From assembly GCA_030549495.1 (NCBI GenBank), contig JAUIRK010000858.1, forward strand, positions 446,501-510,500: a DNA stretch of 64,000 nt. The letters are read 5' to 3'. The stretch comes from Nectonema munidae. Taxonomy: Eukaryota > Nematomorpha > Nectonematoida > Nectonematidae. Shown piece after piece: positions 11,421 to 23,100 of this stretch. The notes under the pieces were generated by a model. That model did not search any database. It worked only from the letters and a program-made list of their open reading frames with translations, and was not told the DNA's origin. Made by a program: the position numbers and the translations under genes. Every line of letters begins with the position of its first letter. The first letter of the stretch is position 1.

Positions 11421-11852
11421 CCTTAAAAAGATATAGTAAAAAAAATCCAGTTTAAAAAGACGGGAATAATAGAAACAGAAGAAAATGATAGTATATCGCC
11501 GATTTTTTATAAAATGAAAGAAAGTACACACAAGATTATGACATCTTAAAGAGACAATAAGTAAGCAAAAATAGTGTGTTTCATTGAGGAGAACTGATTT
11601 TAAATCATAATGGAGGACAACCTTCAGTTTTGGTGATCCCATCAGACAAGTTTTCTGTTAGCATTTCTGTTTGGATTCTTTCATACGTCGTCCAAGTTGC
11701 TACATCCACTCCATGATCATTCTTAGCAGAGAGATTTAGTCTTCAATTACAGTCGATATGTATTAAAAATCGAGAGATGGTTCAGCAAACAGATTTGGTT
11801 TCTCACTAATAATTGACCAAGGTCGACCTTGATCTACAATCTCAACAATTCC
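11421..11852. other. Gap between P-position ORF and L remnant in the viral insertion
   Basis: About 430 bp where a matrix and glycoprotein gene would be expected in many mononegaviruses. A short minus-strand frame (11642-11388) rich in Phe, Tyr and Cys is present, but no matrix or glycoprotein pattern can be recognised, and the space is too short for a full glycoprotein gene. Confidence 0.4.
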
Positions 11853-12218
11853 TTAATTATTCGAAGTCGTTGAGTTGTACGTAGAAGTCTTCGGTGTTGT
11901 CATTTTATGGTCGACCAAAGCACCAAGACGTGCTGCAATTAGTGACAATTGAGATAAAATGTCCTTCATCACAGCATCAATACTTGCAGTATGCCGCAGA
12001 ATAGCAGCTAACTCTTCTCTAAGGAAAGGGTCTTTACCAATCGGAGGTGAAAAGATTTTCGGTGATGATAATGGGGAGGAATCTTTTTCATAATTATGCT
12101 CACTCTCTGTATCATCTTTTTAGGAATTTCAATAAGCTCTCATGATCCTGTTCCAATTGAGAATAACCAGATACAAGACCTTCACGCAACGTTTTTTAGA
12201 TTGAATTCGCTTAGACAT
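11853..12218 (-). pseudogene. ORF in phosphoprotein position, frameshifted
   Basis: A minus-strand start at 12218 (MSKRIQSKK) enters a frame that closes quickly. A second frame carries an acidic, Ser/Pro-rich stretch (DTESEHNYEKDSSPLSS), then a predicted helix with AAILRHTASIDAVMKDILSQ, and stops at 11853-11855. An acidic N-terminal half followed by an oligomerising helix is what mononegavirus phosphoproteins look like, and it sits between N and L. There is no sequence motif that proves it, so the call is positional. One frameshift near 12120. Confidence 0.45.
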
Positions 12219-12377
12219 TAAGAGTCACTTTTTTTAACTAATAAAGAAATACCTTAGAAAACCAATTTTTATTTGACAATTATGAAAATAACTAAAATAT
12301 AAAGAATAGAATATAAACGATATAACCAATAACAATCTAATAAATATAATAGGAGTATTGATTAAAATTTTAACTCT

Positions 12378-12885
12378 TTAAGACTTAGGATTTTGAATTG
12401 CAGCTCGTAGAACTTCCGCCAATTGTAAGACCGCATCCGAGGTAGGTGCGGAGGGAGTCTTTCGCTGTTCAAGAACGGCGGTACGCTTTTCTTCACTCAC
12501 ATAATTCAATCGCACATCCTGAGTGTCGATCACAGTTTCAATAGTCTTTGAGAGTAGATTGTCTTTAGCAAAAAACTCCTTATTTAGATTTTTTGTCTTC
12601 TTCCCAAAATAAATTGCAGCGTATGACAAATTAGGATATAGAGTAGATTGGAGAGTGGTTAGAAGAGAGGGGTGTCGAATTCTAAGGTAAGGGAAAGCAT
12701 CCCCATACTTTTCGACCAGCGTATCACAGGCTTCTGTTAAAACCTGCTCCAATTCTAGAGCAGGTGAACTTGCAGAGAATAATTGGATAGTCGTCGCAAT
12801 CGGGATCATGCCAGAAAATCTGGCTATTAACGCCAAATGATTCTTGATCTCATGCACTATTGGTCTCTCATTCATATTTACACTT
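12378..12885 (-). pseudogene. Nucleoprotein-like remnant (C-terminal part)
   Basis: A 182-codon minus-strand frame runs from 12926 to a stop at 12378. The first about 17 codons belong to the adjoining LINE sequence read in another frame; viral similarity starts near VNMNERPIVHEI. Key features are ARFSGMIPIATTI, YGDAFPYLRIRHP and YPNLSYAAIYFGKK, which read like the C-terminal lobe of invertebrate mononegavirus nucleoproteins. It is open over its whole length, but the N-terminal lobe is missing, replaced by LINE sequence. Family assignment is from pattern memory and needs a profile search. Confidence 0.6.
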
Positions 12886-13330
12886 GTAGATGAAAGAAGC
12901 CAATTGAAATTCATTAATTTGTTCAAGGGTAAATATATGATATTTATTCCTAATGAAGTTTATATTATCATTACCAGCAAATCTCAAAGCTTTATCTATT
13001 TTCTTATTTAATTTATTAAAATTAACTATTGAGGATTTAGCCCAAATAATTCAACTAGTGAATGATAGATAAATACTCTAACTTTTTCAGGAATCATACT
13101 TTCGAATCTATATATCTGACCTAACACCATTGAAACTTCTTTTATTACATTATTAAAGGGAGTATTGAAACGATTTTATCATTGGATGTGAACCAAAAAA
13201 AGATTTTTTAATAATTATGATGAGATCATTGGTAAGAGTCCATTCAAATACCTGTTAATGAGCTGAGTATCATTTAACCACATTTTATTAGACTGATACA
13301 AACTGCTAGGTCATCAGCATACATACATAC
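12886..13330 (-). mobile_element. LINE reverse-transcriptase fragment abutting the viral insertion
   Basis: The minus strand contains MYADDLAVCISL near 13307-13323, the YADD box of a non-LTR reverse transcriptase. This is followed in changing frames by IPEKVRVFIYHSLVELFG and by a tail with YHIFTLEQINEFQLASF ending near 12890. This is the order of the RT palm and C-terminal region of Jockey/CR1-like LINEs. It is frameshifted several times. It runs in the same direction as the viral genes and passes directly into the nucleoprotein-like segment. Confidence 0.65.
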
Positions 13331-14042
13331 TTTAAATAAATCATTCCTTGTTTAACTATCAATTTTGTCGATGCTATTTCATTATTTATTGATTAAATAT
13401 AATCAATAATCACTTTTGTAAAAATATAGAATTTAATTAATTTATTGATGATTACAAAATCTTTTTCAATCTTATTAATTTTGGTCAAAGCTCCAAATTA
13501 TTATTATAATCTAAACTATGCTCATATGTTTGATGGGATGATATATATATATAAGCATAATAAAGAAGTATGCGCACATTGTGATGCAATTAAAAATGCA
13601 ACCAGATAGACCGCGAGAGGTTTTCGTAAGTACACGCGTGAACAGGACACATCTATGTATATTAAAGATATGCGAGCTTTATTACATGTACCATGCTCCT
13701 ACATCTGGTGCACTCCGTTTGGCAGTATAAAATGTTATACAAAAAAATTTGCTTAAAAATACGAGAAACAAGAAACGAATTTCGGATTTATAGAAATATA
13801 AAATAAAATAAATTTATAGATCAGAGAGAGTAGGGTGTAAGAATATTAAAAAACCCATTTAAAATTGAAAATGACATGGCCGCAACGATAATGATTTTCA
13901 TCACAATTAAAATTACATAAGGCTAATTAATTTTGAGATATAATAGGATTAAATGGTCTGTTTGCTCCCTCTCGTGTCACCTCCATCCAGACTTAATATA
14001 CTCTCATGTATTTTTTATTCACAACTTTTTTCTCTCTTTTAG
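13331..14042. other. Upstream of first visible PAL exon; non-coding
   Basis: No earlier PAL exon with a signal peptide could be recognised here. There is an AT dinucleotide run near 13540. The intron ends at the pyrimidine-rich acceptor before 14043. Confidence 0.4.
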
Positions 14043-14169
14043 ATCTCAAAAAAGTAGAAAACTGGCCTTCTCCATCTTTGAAGTTTGGACAAATTAGTGG
14101 AGTTAGTGCAACACCAGACAATAAATACGTCATCATTTTCCACAGAGCTAACCATGAATGGAATGAAAA
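14043..14169 (+). CDS. PAL: PAL exon a
   Basis: Acceptor cctctcttttag-type tract ending AG at 14041-14042; donor GTACTT at 14170. Encodes FGQISGVSATPDN and FHRANHEWNEK, the first propeller strand with the catalytic-site Arg. Enters with 1 nt carried over and leaves with 2 nt, which joins in frame to the exon at 15994. Confidence 0.85.
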
Positions 14170-17100
14170 GTACTTCAAACTATAAATCGCATATTCCAAC
14201 AAATAGTAGGAAATAGAGAATTCGTAAATTTCTCCTTTCAGAAGATAGGATAATTGGAGGCAGCCTTTTTGTATTTTTTATTTCCATTATTTTTATAAAC
14301 CTCCACATTATATTGCATCTTTATTTTTATCGCCGAGCTTCCAAGTTTGTTTTAGCAAATCTTAATCTATAAAGGAAAGTATGCCTTCTTTAATTTTATA
14401 CCATATCTTCAAAATACACAGCATTATAGCTAGTCAATATTCATATCAAGAAAAATATGATAAGATGCTTCCCTTAGTCTTAATATCAGTTATTTCGAAT
14501 ACACCACATTAAAACAACTTCTATCCAAATGTGTACTTTTGCTATAAGTCTAACATTTTCAAGCTTACTAATGTTAATATGATATGTCACTTCATTTAGA
14601 GATTTTTGTTAGGATTATTAATAGGATATAAAGTTTGATATGCAAAATATAATATGAAAAGGTCGTGCTTTAATTTAAAATTTATGAAATCCACGTTCTA
14701 ATCTAAAATCAATTTTGAAATTAGTATTAAAGTAAGATCTAGATTTCCTGAATTTTTCATTAAGTAGTTTTCGGCCAATGCATTCTTTATTCAAATTCAA
14801 TATAAAATTTGCAAGATTTTGATGTGTCACACATCATGCTTCAACTTTTAAGATGATTATGAAGGTGTTCTTTTCACAACCTGATTCGCTACATTTCTTT
14901 AACTAGCAATAACTTGGTGACAGTTTATCAAAAGCAAGCTCTACTCCTTTAATCTTGAGTGGTATTAGCAGTGTGTTGATAATGCTATGAATGGCAGCAC
15001 CTAGTGAACAAAGGTGCATACATGCACTCATCAATAAATAGCCAAGATATATAAGAAATGACTGTTGTATTTGATAAAATAATAAATGCTAATAATTTCC
15101 TAGAGAGCACTCAAGGGAATCATCAAAAGTTGTCTTTGCGAAAGGATAGTCACTTAATCAATGTCAAATAACTTCAGTTAGGATATCTAGCAGAATGTGA
15201 ACAGAAAGTTGAACATTGTCTCCCTAGTCATTTGTACATGGATTAGAAACCATCGTAGTATACAGGTTGGAAATGAATCATCGTAGTATACAGGTTGGAG
15301 ATGAATCATCGTAATATACGGGTTGGAGATAACACTCAAGTTGTCTACCCGCGTTCAACCGTACAGGTTATGAGATGTATATATATCAAAAGCTAAAATC
15401 TTACTAACTTTTCTTTTTTTTAATTATACAACGTTTACAGTTCTAAATTTGACTTATAATTAAAACCTCCCCTGCATTTATATATAAGTATCTTGGCAAG
15501 GCAATTTAACGTATATCGGACGCCTTCCAAACGTTGTTAATCTCCTGGATAAGGAGGATAAGAATGAATTATATGGGTAAGGTATTCGTCAAATTTATAA
15601 AATGAATTTAAAAGTTTTAATAATAATTCGTAATTAATCCATTTTTTATCAAACGTTCTTTCGAGATAAAGTCCGTTAAGAAAACTTTTCGAGTGCCAAT
15701 ATTGAATTTACTGATACCAAACTTTTATACGCAACTTTCTATGAAAATTGCAAAAGTGTTAACAAAGAACTATGATATTCGAAGTCAGAGTTAAGAACGT
15801 ATTGGAGTCCACAAAGCTATGGAGACTCCGACCCCACGAGATTATAATTCTACAATGTATATATACCACTATACTGCAAAAGATTAATTTTTATAATGCA
15901 AAATTCAGACGACATTTTTTCTTCCGACACCTCACACGTGTTTAGAAGTTTTATGGTATCCTTGCTAAACTAATTTTACTGATCCCCTTTTAGATCATTC
16001 AGTAAAGATGGTGTCTACCAGTTCAAAGATGATGGCCCGATTAAAGATGATCCGGTAGTTGTAGTTGACGCAGTCACTGGAGAGCTCGTGTTTTCCTTTG
16101 GAAAAAATATCTTCTATCTTCCTCACGGAATATCAATGAATCCACAAGGCACTGCGTTGTATTTGACTGATGTAGCTCTTCACCAGGTCACTTTTAATCC
16201 TTGTTTATTAGCTCTTTTTTCTTTCATTTTAAAATTTTATGATTTAACTACTACACTCAACTTTATTTCGACCAATGCCCCCTAATCAGCTGAGTATTTG
16301 AAAATAGGGCATTGCTGAGGTCCGTGTCAGTCTATACGTCAACCCACTTTAGTTCGCCTTTTTTAAAGAAGAGTTGGTGCTTGAGATGCTTTTATTTTGT
16401 AAAAATTCATTTTTGAAAAATGTTATAAAATCGCTTGGATGTTAATTTTCTTCTAGATCCACCCTGAATGATAGACTCAACCGGCATATTGCCGTGTGTG
16501 AACATTTTTTCTAAAAATTGTTTTCGTTCAATGGATTTTCAACTTATTCATAAATGCTCATTGCAGATGAATACGTGCTTTCAAAATTAAGAATAAGGCG
16601 TAAACTTTTTAAGCAAACGAAATTAAAAAAATTATTTAGCTCTAATATTAAGGTATAAAAAAATGAATACATCTACCAAAAGTATTAATTAGTTATGAAT
16701 TTTTTTATTAATAAATTTGGTTTTAATTTGCTTCTTTAAAATAATTTGTCTTTCACTGATTGAAGATTCTTCATATACAAAAATAATGGCTAAAATTTTA
16801 AGTGTGCAAGAAAAATTGCAAAAATATATTTTCGAATTACAAAAGGGTGTAATGGAATTGCGAAAGGGTGCGATAGAACTGAAAATGGAATAAATAAATA
16901 AATAATGCATGCATGCATAATTCAACTTCGAGTGAATACATCCACTAAACCCCTGATTTTAACTATTCAAATTTTTTCCTTCATTTGCATAATAATTGAT
17001 TGACAAGTGGTCAACCAATTTCTAAGTGGATGTGTGAAATTTTGCAGACCTATTATCAGGGTTCTAATTGGTGTAGAATTAGCATTCGTGATAGTATTTT

Positions 17101-20100
17101 AGAGTTGGTGTTAGGATTAAGGTTAAGTTTAGTATTAGCGCAATCGTACTACATACAAACATTTACATATACATTATTTGGCATTCTTGAGACAAACTTT
17201 CATATTCATTTTTATTAGATAAAATACGTCTAAGAGTAATTAGACTTATTACTAATTAGTAATTAGACTAAAATTAATTAGTAATTTTAAACTTTGATTT
17301 TTTTATATAATATAGATATTGTTATTTTTCAGAACTTGTTCTTTAATCTCGTTTATTATCGTATATCTATTTTGTAGTAAAATAGAAGATTTTTTAAAAA
17401 TTTATTAGGAATAAAATTGAGAGAATTAACAAATTTATATGAATGATCTTCTGTGCTACTTTTAATAAGCCACCAATTTTAAATGTAGTTGTCACCAAAA
17501 CTTCACAACTAAGCTGAGCTCTAACATCTATGTAAGCATTTTTAAGTTTATGAAAAAAGTATTTGTAATTGTATTTTCAAACTTTTTGAAAAGTTTTAAT
17601 TTTTGTATTTGTATTTAAGACTCCAAAATAAGTATTTGATGCAGCCCTTGTATGAAGAGGGCGTGATTGGAACTTTTTCCTTTGAGGCAATAGGAAAAAG
17701 ATAATCTTTCATAAACAGATTTTGAAACGGTTTTTAAATAATTTTGTCATGTAATTAATTTTATCTGACTTTAAACATACAAACTAAACATAGGGAAAGA
17801 TCAAAAGAATATCATTCAGAAATGACGCGCTTGTGGCCGTATTAAATCCTTCAAAAACTATTGATGATAGAATAAAATGAAATATATATCTGAAATAAGG
17901 ATACAAATCATTGATAAAAATCATCAAACCAAAATAGGGTTGCTAGATATCGCCATTTTGTCGTCGCTTAATAACGGAATCTCCCGAGGATTTAGAAGAA
18001 TCCGTAATTAGAAGAATTCATTAATTATATGACAAAAAAGGAGTTTAACATCAACGCGTTAACGAAAAATATTATTGAATATTGATTATCTCCTTTTTTT
18101 CTGCATAAAAACATATGAATTATTTCTGTAGGCAATGAAAATCTTGTTCTAGACTTTTTCCAAGGCTTTTTGTCCCTGTTTAATGATTCAAAAGGCTGGC
18201 AACCCTAAACTAAATCAACTCTTTTTTGAAAATTTGTTTCCTTGTGGTAATACATATTAAATTTTCCATTATGAATATTTAGGTTTACAAAATTTCTTTC
18301 AAACTTGCTTCCAGAAATGGTTTTCGAAGACTCCTAATCCTTGGCACCAAGTTTGAGCCCGGATCAGACTTGGACCATTTTTGTATGCCAACCTCAGTCG
18401 CTGTAGAATCAAATGGAAACTTCTATGTTGCTGATGGGTTTGTTTTATATTCTTTTCACAATCTATTACGGTGTTAGGACAAAGCTCCTTATCAACAGGA
18501 TTTATTTAGAATGTTGCAAAGAAACGCGCTAAATTCAAGACATAAGCATCTAACATAGTCTTAGTATCTAGCAAGATACTAATTTAGCTATTAACTTAGT
18601 GAATAGCATAGTATTACTTGATATTTATTAGTATTTTCATTAACACTTTGAGGATCAATGCGCCACCTGTGTGCAAAGAAAAGTAAATCATCTGTTTTAA
18701 AATATATGAAATTTCATTGAAAAAGAAATCACATGATTAATTCTTAAAAAGTCCGATCCTCAAACGGTTAAGGATTCATTTTTTTTAAAATAAATCATCC
18801 ACTCCTTTATTTCATTAGGTGTTTATATACATAAAGCAGATGCTTTTTATTTTATGGTCACTGGCGCCGCACTTCATCTTAATAAGTAGATATTTGTATT
18901 TTCTTATAGAGAGAACGTAACCACAATCTGATTATAGTACAAATATTTTTAATCTGTTCCACCATAGCCTACCTATCAACTTCTCCATTTATAGCGAACG
19001 TTTTTCAGTATCGCTTTCTAGCTTTCGCTGATGCTTTGAAAACTTTTGCATCAAGTCAAAAGTATCCAACTGGGACAGACAATGTGTGGATGTGCGTTTT
19101 GCAAAAAGTGTAATGTAGATATTCTGTGTAATACATAGTGGAGTCAAGACACATAGAAAACATTCAGTGCTGCTTATGCCCAAGATGAAACAAATTGTTT
19201 GCAGTGCTATCTTAGTTAAAGAAATGATGATAGAGTTATAAACGCAGAACTTCTTTTTGTTCAATTTTGATTGAACATTTTCTACGTGCAGTTCTATATT
19301 TACATCATTATCAACTAAAAAAATAAAAAGCCTGTAAATTTGAATTAGAATGGAGTATCCGTCTCAGTTAATCCATTTAGCGCCAATGTTCCCCAAGGAA
19401 ACGCATACGTACTCCTGTTTCAAATTGAATTCAATGGAAATTACTGAAGTCGTCTGAGTTACCTTTGGGAACAATGGTAGTAAATGCATCCTTTGGTTAC
19501 TCGATTTCCCTCACTATAAACTTGGCTCGAACAAAAATTTAATATCAGATGTCAGTTTAATACAAAAAGTAAAACAAAAAAAACTTTAGACATTTTAGAT
19601 TTAAATGAAAAATGCACTATAATCAAGCGTGTAATTCATTCCAATCTCTTAAAATCCATTCAAATCGTGTAGTCCTTTGATTTTTGATAGCAAGTCTAAT
19701 ATTCAACGTCTTGCAAATTCGACTAATTAGTATAACTTTTTCCTAGACTTTTTTCCAAAATTGGGTTATATATTTTAAAATCATAATCTTCAGAAGTGTT
19801 TGATTTTAAAATGAAATTTTTTTAGCCAAATTCATTATAATCCAAAAAAAAATTGGTTTAGGACGTTTTGGTTTCGGACGTTTTGGATTTCGGACTTTTT
19901 GACTATGAACCCCCACATGATATAGTAAAATGAGATAAAAGTTTTAAAGTTGAATTTTATTGATGTCTTTAAGACTTTTTTTATTTTTCTTATTTTTTTA
20001 GACAGATTTTTTTATTTTTCTTCATCAAAAATTTTTTTTAAGGTAAATATATTTTAATTGAAACATTTGTAAAAAAAGGAACTTTTGAAAAAGATATTTG

Positions 20101-23100
20101 TACTTATAAAAATATTCTATTAAAATATTTACATCAAGACAAATTATACACTTAAAACCATTAGTATGAATCAAAAGTAACTTCATTCTTTAGGAATTAA
20201 AATTGGGAGAGAGAAAAACAAATCTGGGTAAAGCTATTTTAGAGAAAACAGATGGTTGGAGAGAACAGTTTTAGTGTGAATAATTAAAACGAATCAAAAT
20301 CATATACGCCGTTGCTTCTCAACCGGGCTCCACAAGAACTCTAGCGACTATGAAATATTTCTATAGGTCCACAGTGATATTTTGGTGTTCCATGTATAAT
20401 TATTACTGAAAATACAACTTGTACTGTAATTTACACCATTTTGAAATAATAAGAATATATGAATGATTATTCCTAAACTTTATTACTTTGTAAACGTAAA
20501 TAGTGACCCACCGGGAAACCAGGGTTTATCAACAAGAAAAATGATAAACGTGGACATCCTGTATAGTCTTCGAATCTTTTTCATTAATTTTCATTTCCTC
20601 ATCTCCAGTTTAGCAGAGATTTTAGATAGGTATATTCATGTTGTCATAGATTTTTGATATAAAATTTAAAAATAAAGAGAGACTACAAGTTACACAGACA
20701 TACCATCGAATAAAGCAAAGTTTTGAAAATATTTCAAAAAATCTAAATATTGTGACTAGTTTTTATTATAATTATAATATAAATATAATTATTACAGTAA
20801 AACCTGTCTTAGTGGTAAAAGGATCACATGTCTAAATCGATTCCTTTACAGCATTCCATCATTCCTCATCACCCACCTTTTGCACATTCGAATCGAGAGT
20901 TGAAGTCGCGATAGCACGGGTAGAAAATTGTTTTTTTAACTGACAGATTCCACTAATAACGAGATAGTGTAATCTAGGGCCTAAAAACACCCACAGCACG
21001 GATAATATGTAAGCACACCATCATAACAGCATCGTTGTCTTGTAACTTGTTTTTTTTTTAATATTTTTCTTTTAAAAGGTATTGCAATTCACGCATCATT
21101 AAATACAGGAGCAGTGGAGGTGTTATTTCCGTTCTTGGCGCATCAAACCCCTACTCTCCATTGGGTATATACTTTCATTCATCCCTTTTTATTTGCGCCC
21201 TTCTCACATATGCCATTTTAATTAAGTTTAAAAAGTATCAGATAAAAAATGTGTCATTATTATGAACTAGTCGAGAGGGGAGAACTACCTCCCCGTCTGT
21301 ACTAGGACAAAATTACCCATGGTAAAATATATTTGAGATAATTTTAAAATGGTAAAATATTTATTAAAAGTCTAAACACGTGTTTAAAAGCCTAAGTTAA
21401 ATGCAATGTCCGGTCACTTTCCCCATCCGCCCTGTATCTTTTGCTGTCTCAAGTCAGGCAGATGTACAACATTAACTTTTACTCATTTCTTGATGAATTG
21501 CAGTAGAATTATCAGAGCTTTTTTGACGCACGTCGTACTCACAAAAAATTCCGCTTTCGGCTGTATCTTTTTTATACTAATTTAGTAGTATTATGATATT
21601 TAGATAAAACTAGTCAATTAGTGTTTTAATTAAAGCAAAATTAATTCTAGCATAAAACATGAACATTTGCGATAAATTTGGTTTAACATTCGTTAAGATG
21701 TTTATTCGCGAATAACGCATGTAAAGTGTAGTTCATGGGTGGCAGTAGCTTTTCATCGCCCAGATGCAAAAATGTTTCAAAAGAGGTTGCTAGCCGCATT
21801 TTACAATATTGAGGTTTGAACATGGCCCATGGGTTGCAATTTGCGCAATCCTAAATTACAGCATAAGTTACATCTTTAAAACTACGTTCGACTTATATAC
21901 AACGAACGTGCATTGAATTGCGCCATTTTGTTAAAATTAGGGGTGCAGTTATCTATCACGGTCGGTTGTTTGATAAATAATTTGGGTAAACTGGAACGAA
22001 ATGGGAAATCTTCATTGAAAATAAAGAATTAATTTCGGTGTGAAACGTACAAAATATCAATAAAACGTGGTATCTCGATTTTGAAAGTTTCTTACTTTTT
22101 CAACTTGAAAACGGTGTTAATTTTATACTGAGATTAATTCTTTGTCTTCGATAAACTTTCTCCATTTCTTTCCACTTTAACCAGATTCAATTTTTGAAAA
22201 ATATTTATTTGATTTATTTTATTGACCTTTCTACAATGTTATGTTCTTTTCGTGATGCAATAGAATTTTTGTTTTATTTTTTTGAACTTTAAAATACAGA
22301 ATAGTAAAAACCTTTATTGATGAAATTAGCAAGACAAAGTAATACTTCTCCTCCCCAAGGCTTCTTCAGACAAAAGAAAATATAAGTCAATAGGAGGTAT
22401 AACAAAGCATAAAAATATTGATAGTTTCACTAATAACGTTTTTTCTAATTTTGCAGGTTTATAGCCACAGGCGAAAATGTGCCGCGCAATGTTATTGCTT
22501 TTTTCAAGCTATATAATTGGCTGATATGCTTGTTTGTTTTTATGTCTTATTTTTACTTTATAATTTAAGTAGTTCAAATATCAAATGGAATTGACAGAAA
22601 TTACCATAGAAAAATGATTTTTTAATTTTTTCTATAAAATTGTCAGTTTTTGCTCTTCCAGTCATTTTGTTTTCTGCTTCCACCCCTGATAGTTTTATAT
22701 AAATATTTGAAAAATATTTGATTTTAGTGTATTTATAATGATGTTTCTACTATATATTAGCATATTTTGTTCTTAACTCTATATCTTTGATCATATAGAT
22801 ATCCTAAATGCCTCTCTTTTCAAATCTTGAAATATTTCGTCCTTAATGGTAACAAATCAAAACTACCATTGCAAGAGAACACATGGATCAATAATAAAAC
22901 ATAGTTATTCATTTTAGTTTCATTCAACATTCCTCACTCCCTTTCCATTTCCGAGTCTCCAAATATTCTCTTTGTGGCGGATCGCGAATCTCAGCGAGTC
23001 GTTTGCGTGCCTCTCTCTGATTCCCATGGCTTGGATTCGTGTTTGGCTTCTGCAGCCAACAAAGGCCCGATCTACGCTGTCTCATCTTCTGAGGACACTT

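Larger units (their letters stand above)
7019..12880 (-). other. Endogenous viral element: decayed mononegavirus-like genome (N, P-position and L remnants)
   Basis: On the minus strand, reading from 12.9 kb down to 7.0 kb, there is a nucleoprotein-like gene, a short acidic/helical ORF in the phosphoprotein position, a gap with no matrix or glycoprotein that I can recognise, and then a long polymerase (L) region broken into at least ten frames. The order and orientation follow the N-P-...-L order of Mononegavirales. Frameshifts and stops occur throughout, so nothing here encodes a complete viral product. Flanking sequence on both sides has LINE similarity, consistent with capture by host retrotransposon machinery. 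The exact family is not decided; several invertebrate mononegavirus families are possible. Confidence 0.75.
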
